A stretch of 48,970 nucleotides of DNA from Piscibacillus halophilus. Lineage in GTDB: Bacteria; Bacillota; Bacilli; Bacillales; Alkalibacillaceae. A program made the position numbers and the translations under genes. Shown here piece by piece: positions 11,867 through 21,028 of this stretch; position 1 is the stretch's first letter; every line of letters starts with the position of its first letter. The stretch lies in assembly GCF_900110685.1 (NCBI RefSeq), contig NZ_FOES01000018.1:1-48970 (forward strand). The letters are read 5' to 3'. Below the pieces are notes generated by a model. It was given only the letters and a program-made list of their open reading frames with translations, was not told the origin of the DNA and ran no database searches.

Positions 11867-12612
11867 TGATTATTAACAAAACTCCACGGGAAATTGAATT
11901 AATGCGACAGGCAGGTAAAATCGTTGCTTTAACACACCAGGAATTGCAAAAGCACATTCGTCCTGGTGTGACAACGAAAGAACTAGATGATATTGCAGAA
12001 AAGTTCATTCGTAGTCATGATGCTACGCCATCATTTAAAGGTTACAACGGTTTTAGTGGAAGTGTTTGTGTATCAGTTAATGAAGAGCTTGTACATGGAA
12101 TTCCAAGTAATCGCGCATTAAAAGATGGAGATATCATTAGCATCGATATCGGTGCGAATTACCAAGGATATCATGGTGATTCAGCTTGGACGTATGCAGT
12201 TGGTGATATCGATGAAAAGACCCAACAACTACTAGAAGTGACAGAGGCTTCGCTGTTTGAAGGATTGAAACAAGTTAAACCAGGAAACCGTTTGTCTGAT
12301 ATTTCTCATGCTATACAAAAGTATGTAGAACCATATGGATTTACAATTGTAAGAGAATATGGTGGACACGGAATAGGGCAAGACCTTCATGAGGACCCTC
12401 ATATTTCAAACTTTGGCCCTCCTAATAAAGGTCCGAGATTGAAAAAAGGGATGGTTTTAGCTATTGAGCCTATGGTTAATATAGGGGAGCGTTATGTTCG
12501 GACATTAAGTGACAATTGGACTGTTGTGACAGAAGACGGTAGCAATTGTGCACACTATGAGCATACCGTTGTTGTAACAGATGATGGATATGAAATCTTA
12601 ACAAAAGCTTAA
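11866..12612 (+). CDS. map: Type I methionine aminopeptidase
   Basis: Protein of 248 aa of the M24 metallopeptidase family that removes the initiator Met. The metal ligands are visible: D in [11 protein letters not shown] in HGDSAWTY, H in [14 protein letters not shown] in AIEPMVNIG and E in VVTEDGS. There is no N-terminal zinc-finger extension, as usual for bacterial type I. It is translationally coupled to adk and lies 16 nt before the KOW gene. Confidence 0.98.
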
Positions 12613-12628
12613 GTGAAGGTGATGATGA

Positions 12629-12958
12629 TTGGTCGATGGTGAATCTGGATCTCCCAGAATTGGTCAATTAGTGAGAATCAATCGTGGTCGTGAGGCCGAT
12701 CAATATGCGATCATTATCGACGTGCTGGATGAAACGTTCGTTTTGTTAGCTGACGGTGATAAACGTAAATTTGATCGACCAAAACGCAAAAACATTCATC
12801 ATGTTGATTTATTAGATTACATCTCTCCTGAAGTGGAGAGGTCTATGTTAGAAACTGGTCGTGTAACCAACGGTAAACTTCGCTTCGCAATATCAAAGTT
12901 TGTTAACGAAGAGTTAACAGATTGGAAGAAGGGAGATTCTCTCTATGGCGAAAGATGA
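12629..12958 (+). CDS. KOW domain RNA-binding protein (L14e/L6e/L27e-like)
   Basis: Protein of 109 aa. [20 protein letters not shown] at the N-terminus forms a KOW-type beta barrel resembling eukaryotic/archaeal L14e-like proteins. A gene of this kind sits between map and infA in many Bacillaceae (ybzG in B. subtilis, as I recall). A TGA lies directly upstream in frame and no ATG occurs before residue 60, so TTG 12629 is the most likely start. Its role is unknown; location suggests ribosome or initiation-linked work. It overlaps infA by 14 nt. Confidence 0.85.
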   Translation: MVDGESGSPRIGQLVRINRGREADQYAIIIDVLDETFVLLADGDKRKFDRPKRKNIHHVDLLDYISPEVERSMLETGRVTNGKLRFAISKFVNEELTDWKKGDSLYGER

Positions 12959-13163
12959 TGTAATTGAAATGGAAGGTACGGTCCTTGAGACTTTACCGAA
13001 CGCTATGTTCAAAGTAGAGTTAGAAAATGGCCATGAGATCTTAGCTCATGTGTCTGGTAAAATACGTATGCACTTCATCCGTATTCTGCCTGGTGACAAA
13101 GTAACCGTCGAGATGTCACCATATGATTTATCAAGAGGTCGTATCACGTATCGTTATAAATAA
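12945..13163 (+). CDS. infA: Translation initiation factor IF-1
   Basis: Protein of 72 aa, S1-like OB fold that occupies the ribosomal A site during initiation. [20 protein letters not shown] and [20 protein letters not shown] are diagnostic. It overlaps the end of the KOW gene by 14 nt. The ribosome site (AAGGGAG, 12928-12934) lies inside that gene, so the two are probably coupled. Confidence 0.98.
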   Translation: MAKDDVIEMEGTVLETLPNAMFKVELENGHEILAHVSGKIRMHFIRILPGDKVTVEMSPYDLSRGRITYRYK

Positions 13164-13176
13164 AACTCCGATCTAA

Positions 13177-13305
<129 letters not shown>

Positions 13306-13328
13306 TCTAAAGGAGGTGCAGTGCACAC

Positions 13329-13694
13329 ATGGCACGTATTGCAGGTATTGATATTCCTCGTGATAAACGCATCGTTATTTCGTTAACGTATATCTACGGA
13401 ATTGGAAAATCAACAGCACAAGAGATCTTAAAAAATGCGGGTGTCTCAGAAGATACACGAGTTCGTGATCTAACTGAAGATGAATTAGCAAGTATCCGTA
13501 AAGCAGTAGAGGATTACACAGTTGAAGGTGACCTTCGTCGTGAAACTTCTCTAAACATTAAACGTCTAATTGAAATCGGTAGTTACAGAGGCATTCGTCA
13601 CCGTCGTGGCTTACCTACACGTGGACAGAAAACGAAAAACAACTCTCGTACACGTAAAGGCCCACGCCGTACAGTAGCGAACAAGAAAAAATAA
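13329..13694 (+). CDS. rpsM: 30S ribosomal protein S13
   Basis: Protein of 121 aa. S13 forms bridges to the 50S subunit and contacts the P-site tRNA with its basic tail. [20 protein letters not shown], the helix-hairpin-helix [12 protein letters not shown] and [20 protein letters not shown] are diagnostic. AAAGGAGG precedes ATG 13329. It is the first gene of the alpha-operon part. Confidence 0.98.
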   Translation: MARIAGIDIPRDKRIVISLTYIYGIGKSTAQEILKNAGVSEDTRVRDLTEDELASIRKAVEDYTVEGDLRRETSLNIKRLIEIGSYRGIRHRRGLPTRGQKTKNNSRTRKGPRRTVANKKK

Positions 13695-13718
13695 GCATTA
13701 AAGGAGGTAAGCTAAATC

Positions 13719-14120
<402 letters not shown>

Positions 14121-14296
14121 TATAGGTATATAATTTGTAACCCTGTCTATAATGGGATATGATAGGAAAATAAGGTTTACACGGTTATAACGCAGGATTT
14201 CTATCCCATGTCCTGCATGGGTTCCTGCCTTGAGGAATTTTCGGGGATACGGCTAGTATCGTCGATGTTTCGACGTTTTGAAGGAGGGTTTTGTGA
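14121..14296 (+). promoter_or_regulatory. Structured leader between rpsK and rpoA
   Basis: This 176-nt gap contains a compound hairpin: outer arms gcagga (14192-14197) and tcctgc (14223-14228), inner arms cccatg (14205-14210) and catggg (14216-14221). A small stem gtcga/tcgac (14261-14274) follows just before the ribosome site. TATAAT-like hexamers occur at 14129-14134 and 14148-14153 but lack a good -35. No T run follows the hairpins, so a terminator is unlikely. It may set RNA polymerase alpha output or act as an RNA processing or protein-binding site. Confidence 0.45.
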
Positions 14297-15241
14297 ATGA
14301 TTGAAATTGAAAAACCGAAAGTGGAAACAGTTGAAATTAATGAAGATACTACGTTCGGAAAGTTTGTGATCGAACCGTTAGAACGCGGTTATGGTACTAC
14401 AGTAGGTAACTCCATACGTCGTATCTTATTATCCTCACTTCCTGGAGCAGCAGTTACGTCTGTACAAATTGAAGGTGCTTTACATGAGTTTTCAACGTTA
14501 GACTATGTCGTTGAGGACGTCACAACGATTGTTCTAAACTTGAAACAACTAGCACTTAAGATTTACTCAGATGAGCAAAAAACGCTTGAAGTTAACGCTC
14601 AAGGAGAAGGAGAAGTTTTTGCAAGAGATATTCAGCACGATAGTGATGTTGAGATCTTAAATCCTGACCTGAAGATTGCCACAATCTCAGGTAACGGTAA
14701 ATTAAATATGAAAATCTTTGCTGAAAGAGGGCGCGGTTACCGTCCAGCTGAAGCAAACAAACAAGATGATCAGCCAATAGGTGTAATCCCTATAGATTCA
14801 ATCTTCACACCAGTAAAACGTGTAACTTATCAAGTTGAAAACACACGTATTGGTCAAGTTACAAATTTTGATAAGTTGACTTTAGATGTGTGGACAGACG
14901 GAAGCATTCGCCCTGAAGAAGCCATCTCATTGGGTGCTAAAATCTTCACGGAACATTTAAATGTATTCGTTAGTCTAACGGATGAAGCGCAACAAGCGGA
15001 GATTATGGTTGAAAAAGAAGAAGACCAGAAAGAAAAAGTGTTAGAAATGACAATTGAAGAATTAGATCTTTCAGTCCGTTCTTACAACTGTCTAAAACGT
15101 GCAGGTATTAATACCGTGCATGAACTAACACAAAAATCAGAAGAAGACATGATGAAAGTTCGTAACTTAGGTCGTAAATCACTAGACGAAGTTAAGAATA
15201 AGTTGAACGATTTGAACTTAGGGCTTCGTAAGGACGACTAA
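14297..15241 (+). CDS. rpoA: DNA-directed RNA polymerase alpha subunit
   Basis: Protein of 314 aa. The N-terminal assembly domain contains [20 protein letters not shown] (about residues 33-52). The C-terminal domain has the helix-hairpin-helix [19 protein letters not shown] and [15 protein letters not shown] that bind UP elements and activators. An acidic linker (about 230-250) joins them. GGAGGG precedes ATG 14297. The long structured gap before it is noted separately. Confidence 0.98.
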   Translation: MIEIEKPKVETVEINEDTTFGKFVIEPLERGYGTTVGNSIRRILLSSLPGAAVTSVQIEGALHEFSTLDYVVEDVTTIVLNLKQLALKIYSDEQKTLEVNAQGEGEVFARDIQHDSDVEILNPDLKIATISGNGKLNMKIFAERGRGYRPAEANKQDDQPIGVIPIDSIFTPVKRVTYQVENTRIGQVTNFDKLTLDVWTDGSIRPEEAISLGAKIFTEHLNVFVSLTDEAQQAEIMVEKEEDQKEKVLEMTIEELDLSVRSYNCLKRAGINTVHELTQKSEEDMMKVRNLGRKSLDEVKNKLNDLNLGLRKDD

Positions 15242-15285
15242 TCATCTTACATCGATAGAATTTTCCTACAAAGGAGGTTTTGGGA

Positions 15286-15648
15286 ATGCCAAAGACAAAG
15301 TTAGGCCGTACATCGGAACAGCGTAAAGCGTTACTACGTAATCTTACAACGGACTTAATTGTTCATGAACGGATCGAAACAACTGAAGCAAAAGCTAAAA
15401 ACTTACGTCCGGTTGTAGAGAAACTAATCACGTTAGGTAAACGCGGTGATCTTCATTCTCGTCGTCAAGCTGCTTCTTACTTAAGAAAAGTTGAAGCGAA
15501 CGAAGAAGGTCAAGATGCACTTCAAAAATTATTCTCTGATATTGCTCCACGTTTTGAAGAACGCCAAGGCGGATACACTCGCATCTTAAAAGTGGGTGAA
15601 CGTAAAGGTGATGGAGCAAAAACGGTGATTATTGAATTAGTTGACTAA
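15286..15648 (+). CDS. rplQ: 50S ribosomal protein L17
   Basis: Protein of 120 aa, last gene of the superoperon. [20 protein letters not shown] and [20 protein letters not shown] are diagnostic, and it ends with a typical [12 protein letters not shown] at 15280 is in frame, but ATG 15286 is preferred for its AAGGAGG spacing and for homology. Two terminators follow. Confidence 0.97.
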   Translation: MPKTKLGRTSEQRKALLRNLTTDLIVHERIETTEAKAKNLRPVVEKLITLGKRGDLHSRRQAASYLRKVEANEEGQDALQKLFSDIAPRFEERQGGYTRILKVGERKGDGAKTVIIELVD

Positions 15649-15670
15649 TTGAATGACTCATTCAAAAAGG

Positions 15671-15713
15671 AAGGGGGTTCAGATTCCAATCGTTGGAAAC
15701 TGTTCCCTTTTTT
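15671..15713 (+). terminator. Terminator after rplQ (first)
   Basis: The stem pairs aagggggttcagattccaa (15671-15689) with ttggaaactgttcccttt (from 15693), with a tcg loop and a few internal mismatches. It ends in a T run at 15708-15713. It closes the ribosomal superoperon. Confidence 0.8.
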
Positions 15714-15722
15714 ATGGAGAAG

Positions 15723-15767
15723 CTGTCCTATAAGTCATGAATAATGACTCTATGGGGCAGTTTTTTT
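15723..15767 (+). terminator. Terminator after rplQ (second)
   Basis: Left arm ctgtcctataagtcat (15723-15738) pairs with atgactctatggggcag (15744-15760), with one bulged C and a five-base loop. Seven T residues follow (15761-15767). Together with the preceding hairpin it forms a tandem stop. Confidence 0.85.
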
Positions 15768-15815
15768 AGGTTGTAAAATATGTGTTGGGGAATAGGTGAT
15801 TTTTATCGGTTTTAA

Positions 15816-15845
15816 TTGTCAACTTTCATTCGACACAGGTATAAC
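15816..15845 (+). promoter_or_regulatory. Candidate promoter of the ecf operon
   Basis: TTGTCA (15816-15821), an 18-bp spacer and TATAAC (15840-15845). It lies between the two terminators and ecfA1, which need their own start here. A second -10-like TATGAT occurs a little downstream. The call is from consensus only. Confidence 0.45.
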
Positions 15846-15915
15846 AATTCAGACAAATTATGATAAAATAATTAATAATTCTATTTCCTCGGAAATATAA
15901 AAGGAGACACAAATC

Positions 15916-16743
15916 ATGATTCAGTTTAGTCAAGTTTCCTATCAGTATCCCAATCAATCAGACTGGGTTCTTAAAAATATAGATTTAACCATAAATCAAG
16001 GTGAATGGGTGTCCCTAATAGGTCATAATGGATCTGGGAAATCTACATTAGCTAAGTTAATCAATGGGTTGTTAAGGCCATCAGAAGGTGAAGTTATGGT
16101 GGGTGGTGTTGAGCTAACTGATGAAAACTTGTGGGATATTAGAAGAAATGTAGGAATGGTGTTTCAAAATCCTGAAAACCAGTTTGTAGGCACGACCGTG
16201 ATCGATGATGTTGTGTTTGGTCTTGAAAACATGGGACTATCACGTAAAGACATGCAATATAGAGTAGACGAAAGTTTAGAACTAGTTGGATTATCTCGTT
16301 ATAAGTACCGTGAACCATTTAATTTGTCAGGAGGTCAAAAGCAAAGACTTGCCATTGCAAGTGTATTAGCTATGCTGCCGAACATAATGGTGTTAGATGA
16401 AGCAACGACAATGTTAGATTCTAAAGGCGGTGAAGAGTTAGTCAATACGATGAACCGACTCCATAAAGAACAGCAATTAACGATGATTTCCATAACTCAT
16501 GATATGAAAGAGGTATTAATGGCTGACCGTGTCATTGTTTTGAAAGAAGGGAGTGTATGGTTTGATGGGAAGCCTGTAGAGTTACTACAAAAAGATCTCC
16601 GAATAGAAGAGGTAGGTCTTTTGCCGCCATTTGTCGTTAAACTAACTAATGCACTAAAAAAACGAGGAATAACTTTTAAAGAAGAACCTTTAAACATAGA
16701 GGAATTGGTGAAGCAATTATGGATATATCGTTCGACAACGTAA
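15916..16743 (+). CDS. ecfA1: ECF transporter ATPase EcfA1
   Basis: Protein of 275 aa. One of the two ATPases that power the shared energy-coupling module for vitamin uptake by various S components. Walker A GHNGSGKST is at 36-44, the Q-loop is FQNPENQF, the signature LSGGQKQR and the Walker B region IMVLDEATTMLD. The DEAT-x-MLD form fits EcfA1 rather than EcfA2. It overlaps ecfA2 by 25 nt. A plausible promoter and GGAG site precede ATG 15916. Confidence 0.95.
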   Translation: MIQFSQVSYQYPNQSDWVLKNIDLTINQGEWVSLIGHNGSGKSTLAKLINGLLRPSEGEVMVGGVELTDENLWDIRRNVGMVFQNPENQFVGTTVIDDVVFGLENMGLSRKDMQYRVDESLELVGLSRYKYREPFNLSGGQKQRLAIASVLAMLPNIMVLDEATTMLDSKGGEELVNTMNRLHKEQQLTMISITHDMKEVLMADRVIVLKEGSVWFDGKPVELLQKDLRIEEVGLLPPFVVKLTNALKKRGITFKEEPLNIEELVKQLWIYRSTT

Positions 16744-17579
16744 GTTATACATATCAGCCCAATACGCCATTAGAACATCAAGCATTAAGAGAAGTATCCT
16801 TTACCATTCAAAGTGGTTCTTTTGTTTGTATAGCCGGTCATACAGGTTCAGGTAAATCAACCTTAGTGCAACTAATCAATGGACTGTTACGCCCAACTGA
16901 AGGCAAGGTAAAGGTTGGTGATTTCAGCCTAACTAGCAATAAGAATCATTCTGTAAGGGATTTAAGAAAAAATGTAGGAATCGTATTTCAATATCCTGAG
17001 CACCAACTTTTCGAAGAAACGGTTAAAGAGGATATATTGTTTGGGCCTCGTAACTTTGGGGTGACGGTTTCGGATGAACAGCTTCATCAAGTCATTGAAC
17101 ATGTTGGGCTAGAACCGTCAATTTTAGAGAAATCACCATTTGAAATAAGTGGTGGTCAAAAGCGTCGAGTAGCCATTGCGAGTGTCCTAGTTTTAGAACC
17201 TAAAGTGTTAATTTTAGATGAACCAACTGCAGGGTTAGATCCTACGGGTGAGCAGCAAATAATGAAGTTGTTTCAACGATTGCATAGAGAAAAAGACATG
17301 ACCATCATGATGATAACTCACGATATGGAACACGCATTAAATTATGCGAATCATATGTTAGTTTTTGAACAAGGTCGTTTAATGTTAGAAGGTAATCCGA
17401 CAAACTTATTTTCAAACGGAGACTACTTGGAAACAATAGGTCTAGGGCTTCCTGAAGCGATTAAATTAATAAATGAAGTTAAAAGGCTAACAGGTCTTAA
17501 TATCTCTTATGATCGTCATTCGATAGAAGACATAGCTGTTCAACTTTCTAATTGGGCGAAAGCGGGTGGAGGTCAGTGA
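16719..17579 (+). CDS. ecfA2: ECF transporter ATPase EcfA2
   Basis: Protein of 286 aa, the second ATPase of the ECF module. Walker A GHTGSGKST is at 40-48, the Q-loop FQYPEHQLF, the signature ISGGQKRR, and the Walker B region LILDEPTAGLDPTG. It starts inside the end of ecfA1 and ends overlapping the ecfT start, so all three are probably translated together. Confidence 0.95.
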   Translation: MDISFDNVSYTYQPNTPLEHQALREVSFTIQSGSFVCIAGHTGSGKSTLVQLINGLLRPTEGKVKVGDFSLTSNKNHSVRDLRKNVGIVFQYPEHQLFEETVKEDILFGPRNFGVTVSDEQLHQVIEHVGLEPSILEKSPFEISGGQKRRVAIASVLVLEPKVLILDEPTAGLDPTGEQQIMKLFQRLHREKDMTIMMITHDMEHALNYANHMLVFEQGRLMLEGNPTNLFSNGDYLETIGLGLPEAIKLINEVKRLTGLNISYDRHSIEDIAVQLSNWAKAGGGQ

Positions 17580-18370
17580 GTTCTTTTATTGTAGGGCAGT
17601 ATATTCCAAAAGAATCCTTGATTCACCGCTTAGACCCAAGAACTAAAATGATGGTGGTATTTTTATATGTCATCATAATATTTACAGCTCATAGTTTTCT
17701 AGGATATGCTGTTTTAGCATGTTTTGCGTGTTTAAGTACAGCATTGTCACTTATTCCTATAAAATACATCACCAAAGGATTAAAGCCGGTTTGGTGGATT
17801 ATCGGGATCACGTTTATTCTTCATTTGATCCTCACAAGAGAAGGGGATGTTTTATTCACGGTTATAGGTTGGCCTATTCATGAGGGAGCTTTAATTCAAG
17901 CAGTGGAAATATCCATGAGATTCTTTTTACTAATCTTAATGACGACCATTTTAACGTTAACAACACCGCCAATTGCGATTACCGATGCGGTTGAATCATT
18001 GTTGAAGCCATTTAAAAAGCTAAAGCTCCCAGTTCATGAGTTAGCGTTAATGATGTCAATCTCATTAAGGTTTATCCCGACGTTAATGCAGGAGATGGAT
18101 AAAATATCAAAAGCACAGGCATCACGTGGATTAGATTTTCGGACAGGTAAACTAAAAGACCGTATGAAAGCTATCTTGCCTTTACTGATCCCTTTATTCA
18201 TTAATGCATTTAGACGAGCTGAGGATTTAGCCATTGCAATGGAAGCTCGTGGTTATCAAGGTGGAGAAGGTAGAAGTAAATTTCGGGAATTAACGTATCA
18301 AACGAAAGATTATCTTGTCTTTATGTTTTTGATCATTACAATCATTCTATTTTATCTAATAGAATTTTAA
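17576..18370 (+). CDS. ecfT: ECF transporter transmembrane subunit EcfT
   Basis: Protein of 264 aa, a multi-spanning membrane subunit. SLIHRLDPRTKMM near the N-terminus and the two coupling motifs QASRGLDF and EARGYQG (about 180-225) identify it. GTG 17576 is chosen; it overlaps the ecfA2 stop (GTGA) and follows GGAGG, whereas the longer frame from 17552 adds residues without homology. No S component is encoded nearby, as usual for this shared module. Confidence 0.93.
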   Translation: MSSFIVGQYIPKESLIHRLDPRTKMMVVFLYVIIIFTAHSFLGYAVLACFACLSTALSLIPIKYITKGLKPVWWIIGITFILHLILTREGDVLFTVIGWPIHEGALIQAVEISMRFFLLILMTTILTLTTPPIAITDAVESLLKPFKKLKLPVHELALMMSISLRFIPTLMQEMDKISKAQASRGLDFRTGKLKDRMKAILPLLIPLFINAFRRAEDLAIAMEARGYQGGEGRSKFRELTYQTKDYLVFMFLIITIILFYLIEF

Positions 18371-18382
18371 GGGGTATGTCAT

Positions 18383-19123
18383 ATGGAACGGATAATGCTC
18401 AGAATCGAGTATGATGGAACGCATTTTGTAGGTTATCAAGTACAATTAGAGAAACGAACAGTACAACTAGAGATTGAAAAAGCACTTGAGAAAATGCATC
18501 ATCAGCACGTTCGGATCTATTCATCCGGGCGTACAGACTCAGGAGTTCATGCATTGGATCAAGTCATTCATTTTGATACGACTTTAAGTTTAGACGAAGC
18601 GACATGGAAACACGCCCTGACGACTTTATTGCCAAATGATATTAAAGTGAAGTCGGCACATAAAGTAGAATCCAATTTTCACGCGAGGAAAAATGCGACG
18701 CAAAAGACGTATCGATATATCGTATTAAATCGAAAAGAACATGATTTATTTAGAAGACATTTCGAATGGCATGTTCCTCAGCAAGTATCAATGGAACGTA
18801 TACATGAAGCGGTTCCGCACATTTTAGGCAGGCATGATTTTACAGCTTTTGCAGCCTCAAAAACGAATGTTAAAGGTGATAAAACTAGAACGATCTATCG
18901 ATTTGATGTATTTAAAGAACATGATCGGATTTATTTTGATATTACAGGGGATGGGTTCTTAACCCATATGGTTCGTATTATCGTCGGGACCTTAATTGAA
19001 ATCGGACTAGGGAAAAAAGAAGTTTCTTGTATTCCAGAAGCTTATGAAACTCTCAATCGACGAGTGTTAGGAATAACGGCACCAGGACATGGACTATACT
19101 TGAAACAAGTTCAATATAAGTAA
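18383..19123 (+). CDS. truA: tRNA pseudouridine(38-40) synthase TruA
   Basis: Protein of 246 aa that modifies U38-U40 in tRNA anticodon stems. The catalytic aspartate is D52 in SSGRTDSGVHALDQ. Other family segments are MLRIEYDGTHFVGYQ at the N-terminus and DGFLTHMVRIIVGTLIEIG near the C-terminus. Start ATG 18383 is 12 nt after ecfT. In Bacillus rplM-rpsI follow directly; here the purine operon intervenes. Confidence 0.96.
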   Translation: MERIMLRIEYDGTHFVGYQVQLEKRTVQLEIEKALEKMHHQHVRIYSSGRTDSGVHALDQVIHFDTTLSLDEATWKHALTTLLPNDIKVKSAHKVESNFHARKNATQKTYRYIVLNRKEHDLFRRHFEWHVPQQVSMERIHEAVPHILGRHDFTAFAASKTNVKGDKTRTIYRFDVFKEHDRIYFDITGDGFLTHMVRIIVGTLIEIGLGKKEVSCIPEAYETLNRRVLGITAPGHGLYLKQVQYK

Positions 19124-19135
19124 AATCCGAACATT
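19123..19135 (+). promoter_or_regulatory. PurR box-like site (upstream)
   Basis: The stretch aaatccgaacatt has the CGAAC core flanked by A/T that defines purine boxes bound by Gram-positive PurR. It lies at the truA stop, upstream of the pur promoter, a normal operator position. A degenerate inverted partner (aagttcaatat, near 19108) lies within truA. The assignment is by motif only. Confidence 0.45.
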
Positions 19136-19179
19136 AATCAAAAAAACGAATTTATTTTACGGATTTTTATAAATTGTGG

Positions 19180-19207
19180 TTGAATATGCAAATAAGGATG
19201 TTATAAT
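19180..19207 (+). promoter_or_regulatory. Promoter of the pur operon
   Basis: TTGAAT (19180-19185), 16-bp spacer, TATAAT (19202-19207). Transcription would start near 19214, about 25 nt before the riboswitch P1 stem. The position between PurR-box-like sites and the riboswitch supports it. Confidence 0.7.
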
Positions 19208-19216
19208 GGTTGTGTA

Positions 19217-19228
19217 ATTACGAACAGT
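19217..19228 (+). promoter_or_regulatory. PurR box-like site (overlapping the start region)
   Basis: attacgaacagt fits the purine box pattern A-WWW-CGAAC-WWT except for one G. It sits directly after the -10 element. A bound PurR here would block initiation. In B. subtilis the boxes lie upstream and in a spaced inverted pair, so the arrangement here differs if both sites are real. Confidence 0.5.
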
Positions 19229-19239
19229 TAAATAATGAA

Positions 19240-19310
19240 CCCTCATATAATATTGGGAATATGGCCCAAAAGTCTCTACCCGGTTGCCGTAAACGACTGG
19301 ACTATGAGGG
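19240..19310 (+). ncRNA. Purine riboswitch, guanine-type
   Basis: The P1 stem is ccctcat (19240-19246) with atgaggg (19304-19310). Between them are the conserved purine aptamer segments aatatggcccaaaagt, ctctaccc and ccgtaaacg. The ligand-pairing base (position 74 in xpt numbering) is C at 19302 in gactatgag, which specifies guanine or hypoxanthine rather than adenine. It precedes an intrinsic terminator and purE, so ligand binding is expected to stop transcription of the pur operon. Confidence 0.93.
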
Positions 19311-19350
19311 AAGTAATCTGTACGCAATTAGTATAGGGTGACGTATGTCC

Positions 19351-19394
19351 AGACTGCTTTCCTCATAATTAGGGGAGGCAGTCTATTTTATTTT
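19351..19394 (+). terminator. Riboswitch-controlled terminator of the pur leader
   Basis: agactgctttcctc (19351-19364) pairs with gggaggcagtct (ending 19384) around an ataatta loop, followed by attttatttt. It lies between the guanine aptamer and purE, the normal place for the expression platform. Confidence 0.85.
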
Positions 19395-19412
19395 CGTTGA
19401 AGGAGGATGGGG

Positions 19413-19907
19413 ATGCAAGCTCAAGTTGGAGTCATTATGGGAAGTACATCTGATTGGGATCCTATGAAATACACTTGTGAAATATTAGAGGAATTAGAAA
19501 TTCCTTATGAAAAAGAAGTCGTTTCAGCTCATCGTACACCTGAGAAGATGTTTCAATATGCTGAAACTGCAAAAGAGCGTGGTATAAAAGTCATTATTGC
19601 TGGTGCAGGAGGAGCTGCTCACTTACCAGGAATGGTGGCTTCAAAGACACTCATACCTGTGATCGGAGTTCCAGTCCAATCCAAGTCACTGAACGGATTA
19701 GATTCATTGCTATCGATCGTTCAAATGCCGGGTGGCGTTCCAGTGGCGACCGTCGCGATTGGTAAAGCAGGAGCGACCAATGCTGGGTTATTAGCAGCAC
19801 AACACTTAGCTGTATTTGATGAAAAGTTATCCGAACGATTACATAAAAGAAGAGAGAATCTAAGAGAAAAAGTCGAACAATCCAACGAGGAGCTGCAAAC
19901 ATGGTGA
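19413..19907 (+). CDS. purE: N5-carboxyaminoimidazole ribonucleotide mutase
   Basis: Protein of 164 aa that converts N5-CAIR to CAIR in purine synthesis. Motifs are GSTSDWDPM (phosphate binding), SAHRTPEKM and [14 protein letters not shown] 19407 is also in frame but abuts the AGGAGG site, so ATG 19413 with 6-nt spacing is preferred. It is class I PurE, matching the presence of purK directly after it (7-nt overlap). Confidence 0.97.
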   Translation: MQAQVGVIMGSTSDWDPMKYTCEILEELEIPYEKEVVSAHRTPEKMFQYAETAKERGIKVIIAGAGGAAHLPGMVASKTLIPVIGVPVQSKSLNGLDSLLSIVQMPGGVPVATVAIGKAGATNAGLLAAQHLAVFDEKLSERLHKRRENLREKVEQSNEELQTW

Positions 19908-21025
19908 AACGAATCGAGCCAGGTCAGACAATTGGAATTATAGGTGGCGGTCAATTAGGTCGAATGATGGCCATCGCAGCAAAACAAATGGGTTACAAAG
20001 TAGCGGTTATGGATCCAACACCGCATTCACCAACCGGACAACTAGCAGATATTGAAATAACAGCACCATACGATGATAATCAAGCAGCACAAACATTACT
20101 AGACGAATCAGACGTCATCACTTATGAGTTTGAGAGTATTGATTTGGGTGTATGCGAATATCTCGTTGAAAATGGTTATGTTCCTCAGGGGAGCGAACTG
20201 ATTAAAATTTCGCAAGACCGAGCTTTTGAAAAAGAAGCCATCACTAAAAGTGGCGCTAAAGTGGTACCGTACGAGCTCATTAGCAGCAAAGATGAATTAA
20301 AAAAAGCCGTTTCGAAACTAGGCTTTCCTTGCGTATTGAAAACAAGACGTGGAGGTTATGATGGCAAAGGTCAGCACATACTAAAGCATGATGAAGACAT
20401 TACGGACGCGGTTCATTTATTAGATAAAGGACCATGTATCTTGGAGCAATTTTTAAAGTTTGAAAAAGAAATATCCGTGATGGTTATTCGCAGTGTAACG
20501 GGAGAAGTTAAATCTTTTCCGGTTTCAGAAAACATTCATGTGGAACATATCCTTCTTCAGTCAATTGTCCCAGCAAGAATCGTTCCAGATCTAGCTGAGA
20601 AAGCAAAGCAAGCTGCTGAAAAGCTTGCTGAGTCTATGGATATGATAGGGACATTAGGGGTAGAGATGTTTTTAACACATGATGGTGAAATTTACATCAA
20701 TGAAGTCGCTCCGAGACCCCATAATTCAGGGCATTACACATTGGATGCTTGCGCAACATCTCAGTTTGAACAACATATAAGAGCCATTACTGGCATGGCG
20801 CTTGGTGATCCTAAATTAAATCAACCGGTCGTTATGATGAATGTGTTAGGTGAGCACCTTCCAATGGTGTTAGAACGGATCCCTAAGGTATCAAATGCTA
20901 AACTACATTTATACGGAAAAGCAGACGCTAAACCTAAGCGTAAAATGGGGCACGTGAACTTCATTGGAGAACATACAAAAGGAATTTTACAACAAATAAG
21001 AGATTTAGAAATTTGGAGGCAATAA
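19901..21025 (+). CDS. purK: N5-carboxyaminoimidazole ribonucleotide synthase
   Basis: Protein of 374 aa, ATP-grasp enzyme that makes N5-CAIR from AIR, bicarbonate and ATP. The N-terminal [20 protein letters not shown] and the central [12 protein letters not shown] (ATP-grasp loop) are typical. The C-terminal [20 protein letters not shown] is also diagnostic. It overlaps purE by 7 nt and is followed by purB after 3 nt. Confidence 0.97.
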   Translation: MVKRIEPGQTIGIIGGGQLGRMMAIAAKQMGYKVAVMDPTPHSPTGQLADIEITAPYDDNQAAQTLLDESDVITYEFESIDLGVCEYLVENGYVPQGSELIKISQDRAFEKEAITKSGAKVVPYELISSKDELKKAVSKLGFPCVLKTRRGGYDGKGQHILKHDEDITDAVHLLDKGPCILEQFLKFEKEISVMVIRSVTGEVKSFPVSENIHVEHILLQSIVPARIVPDLAEKAKQAAEKLAESMDMIGTLGVEMFLTHDGEIYINEVAPRPHNSGHYTLDACATSQFEQHIRAITGMALGDPKLNQPVVMMNVLGEHLPMVLERIPKVSNAKLHLYGKADAKPKRKMGHVNFIGEHTKGILQQIRDLEIWRQ

Positions 21026-21028
21026 GAC

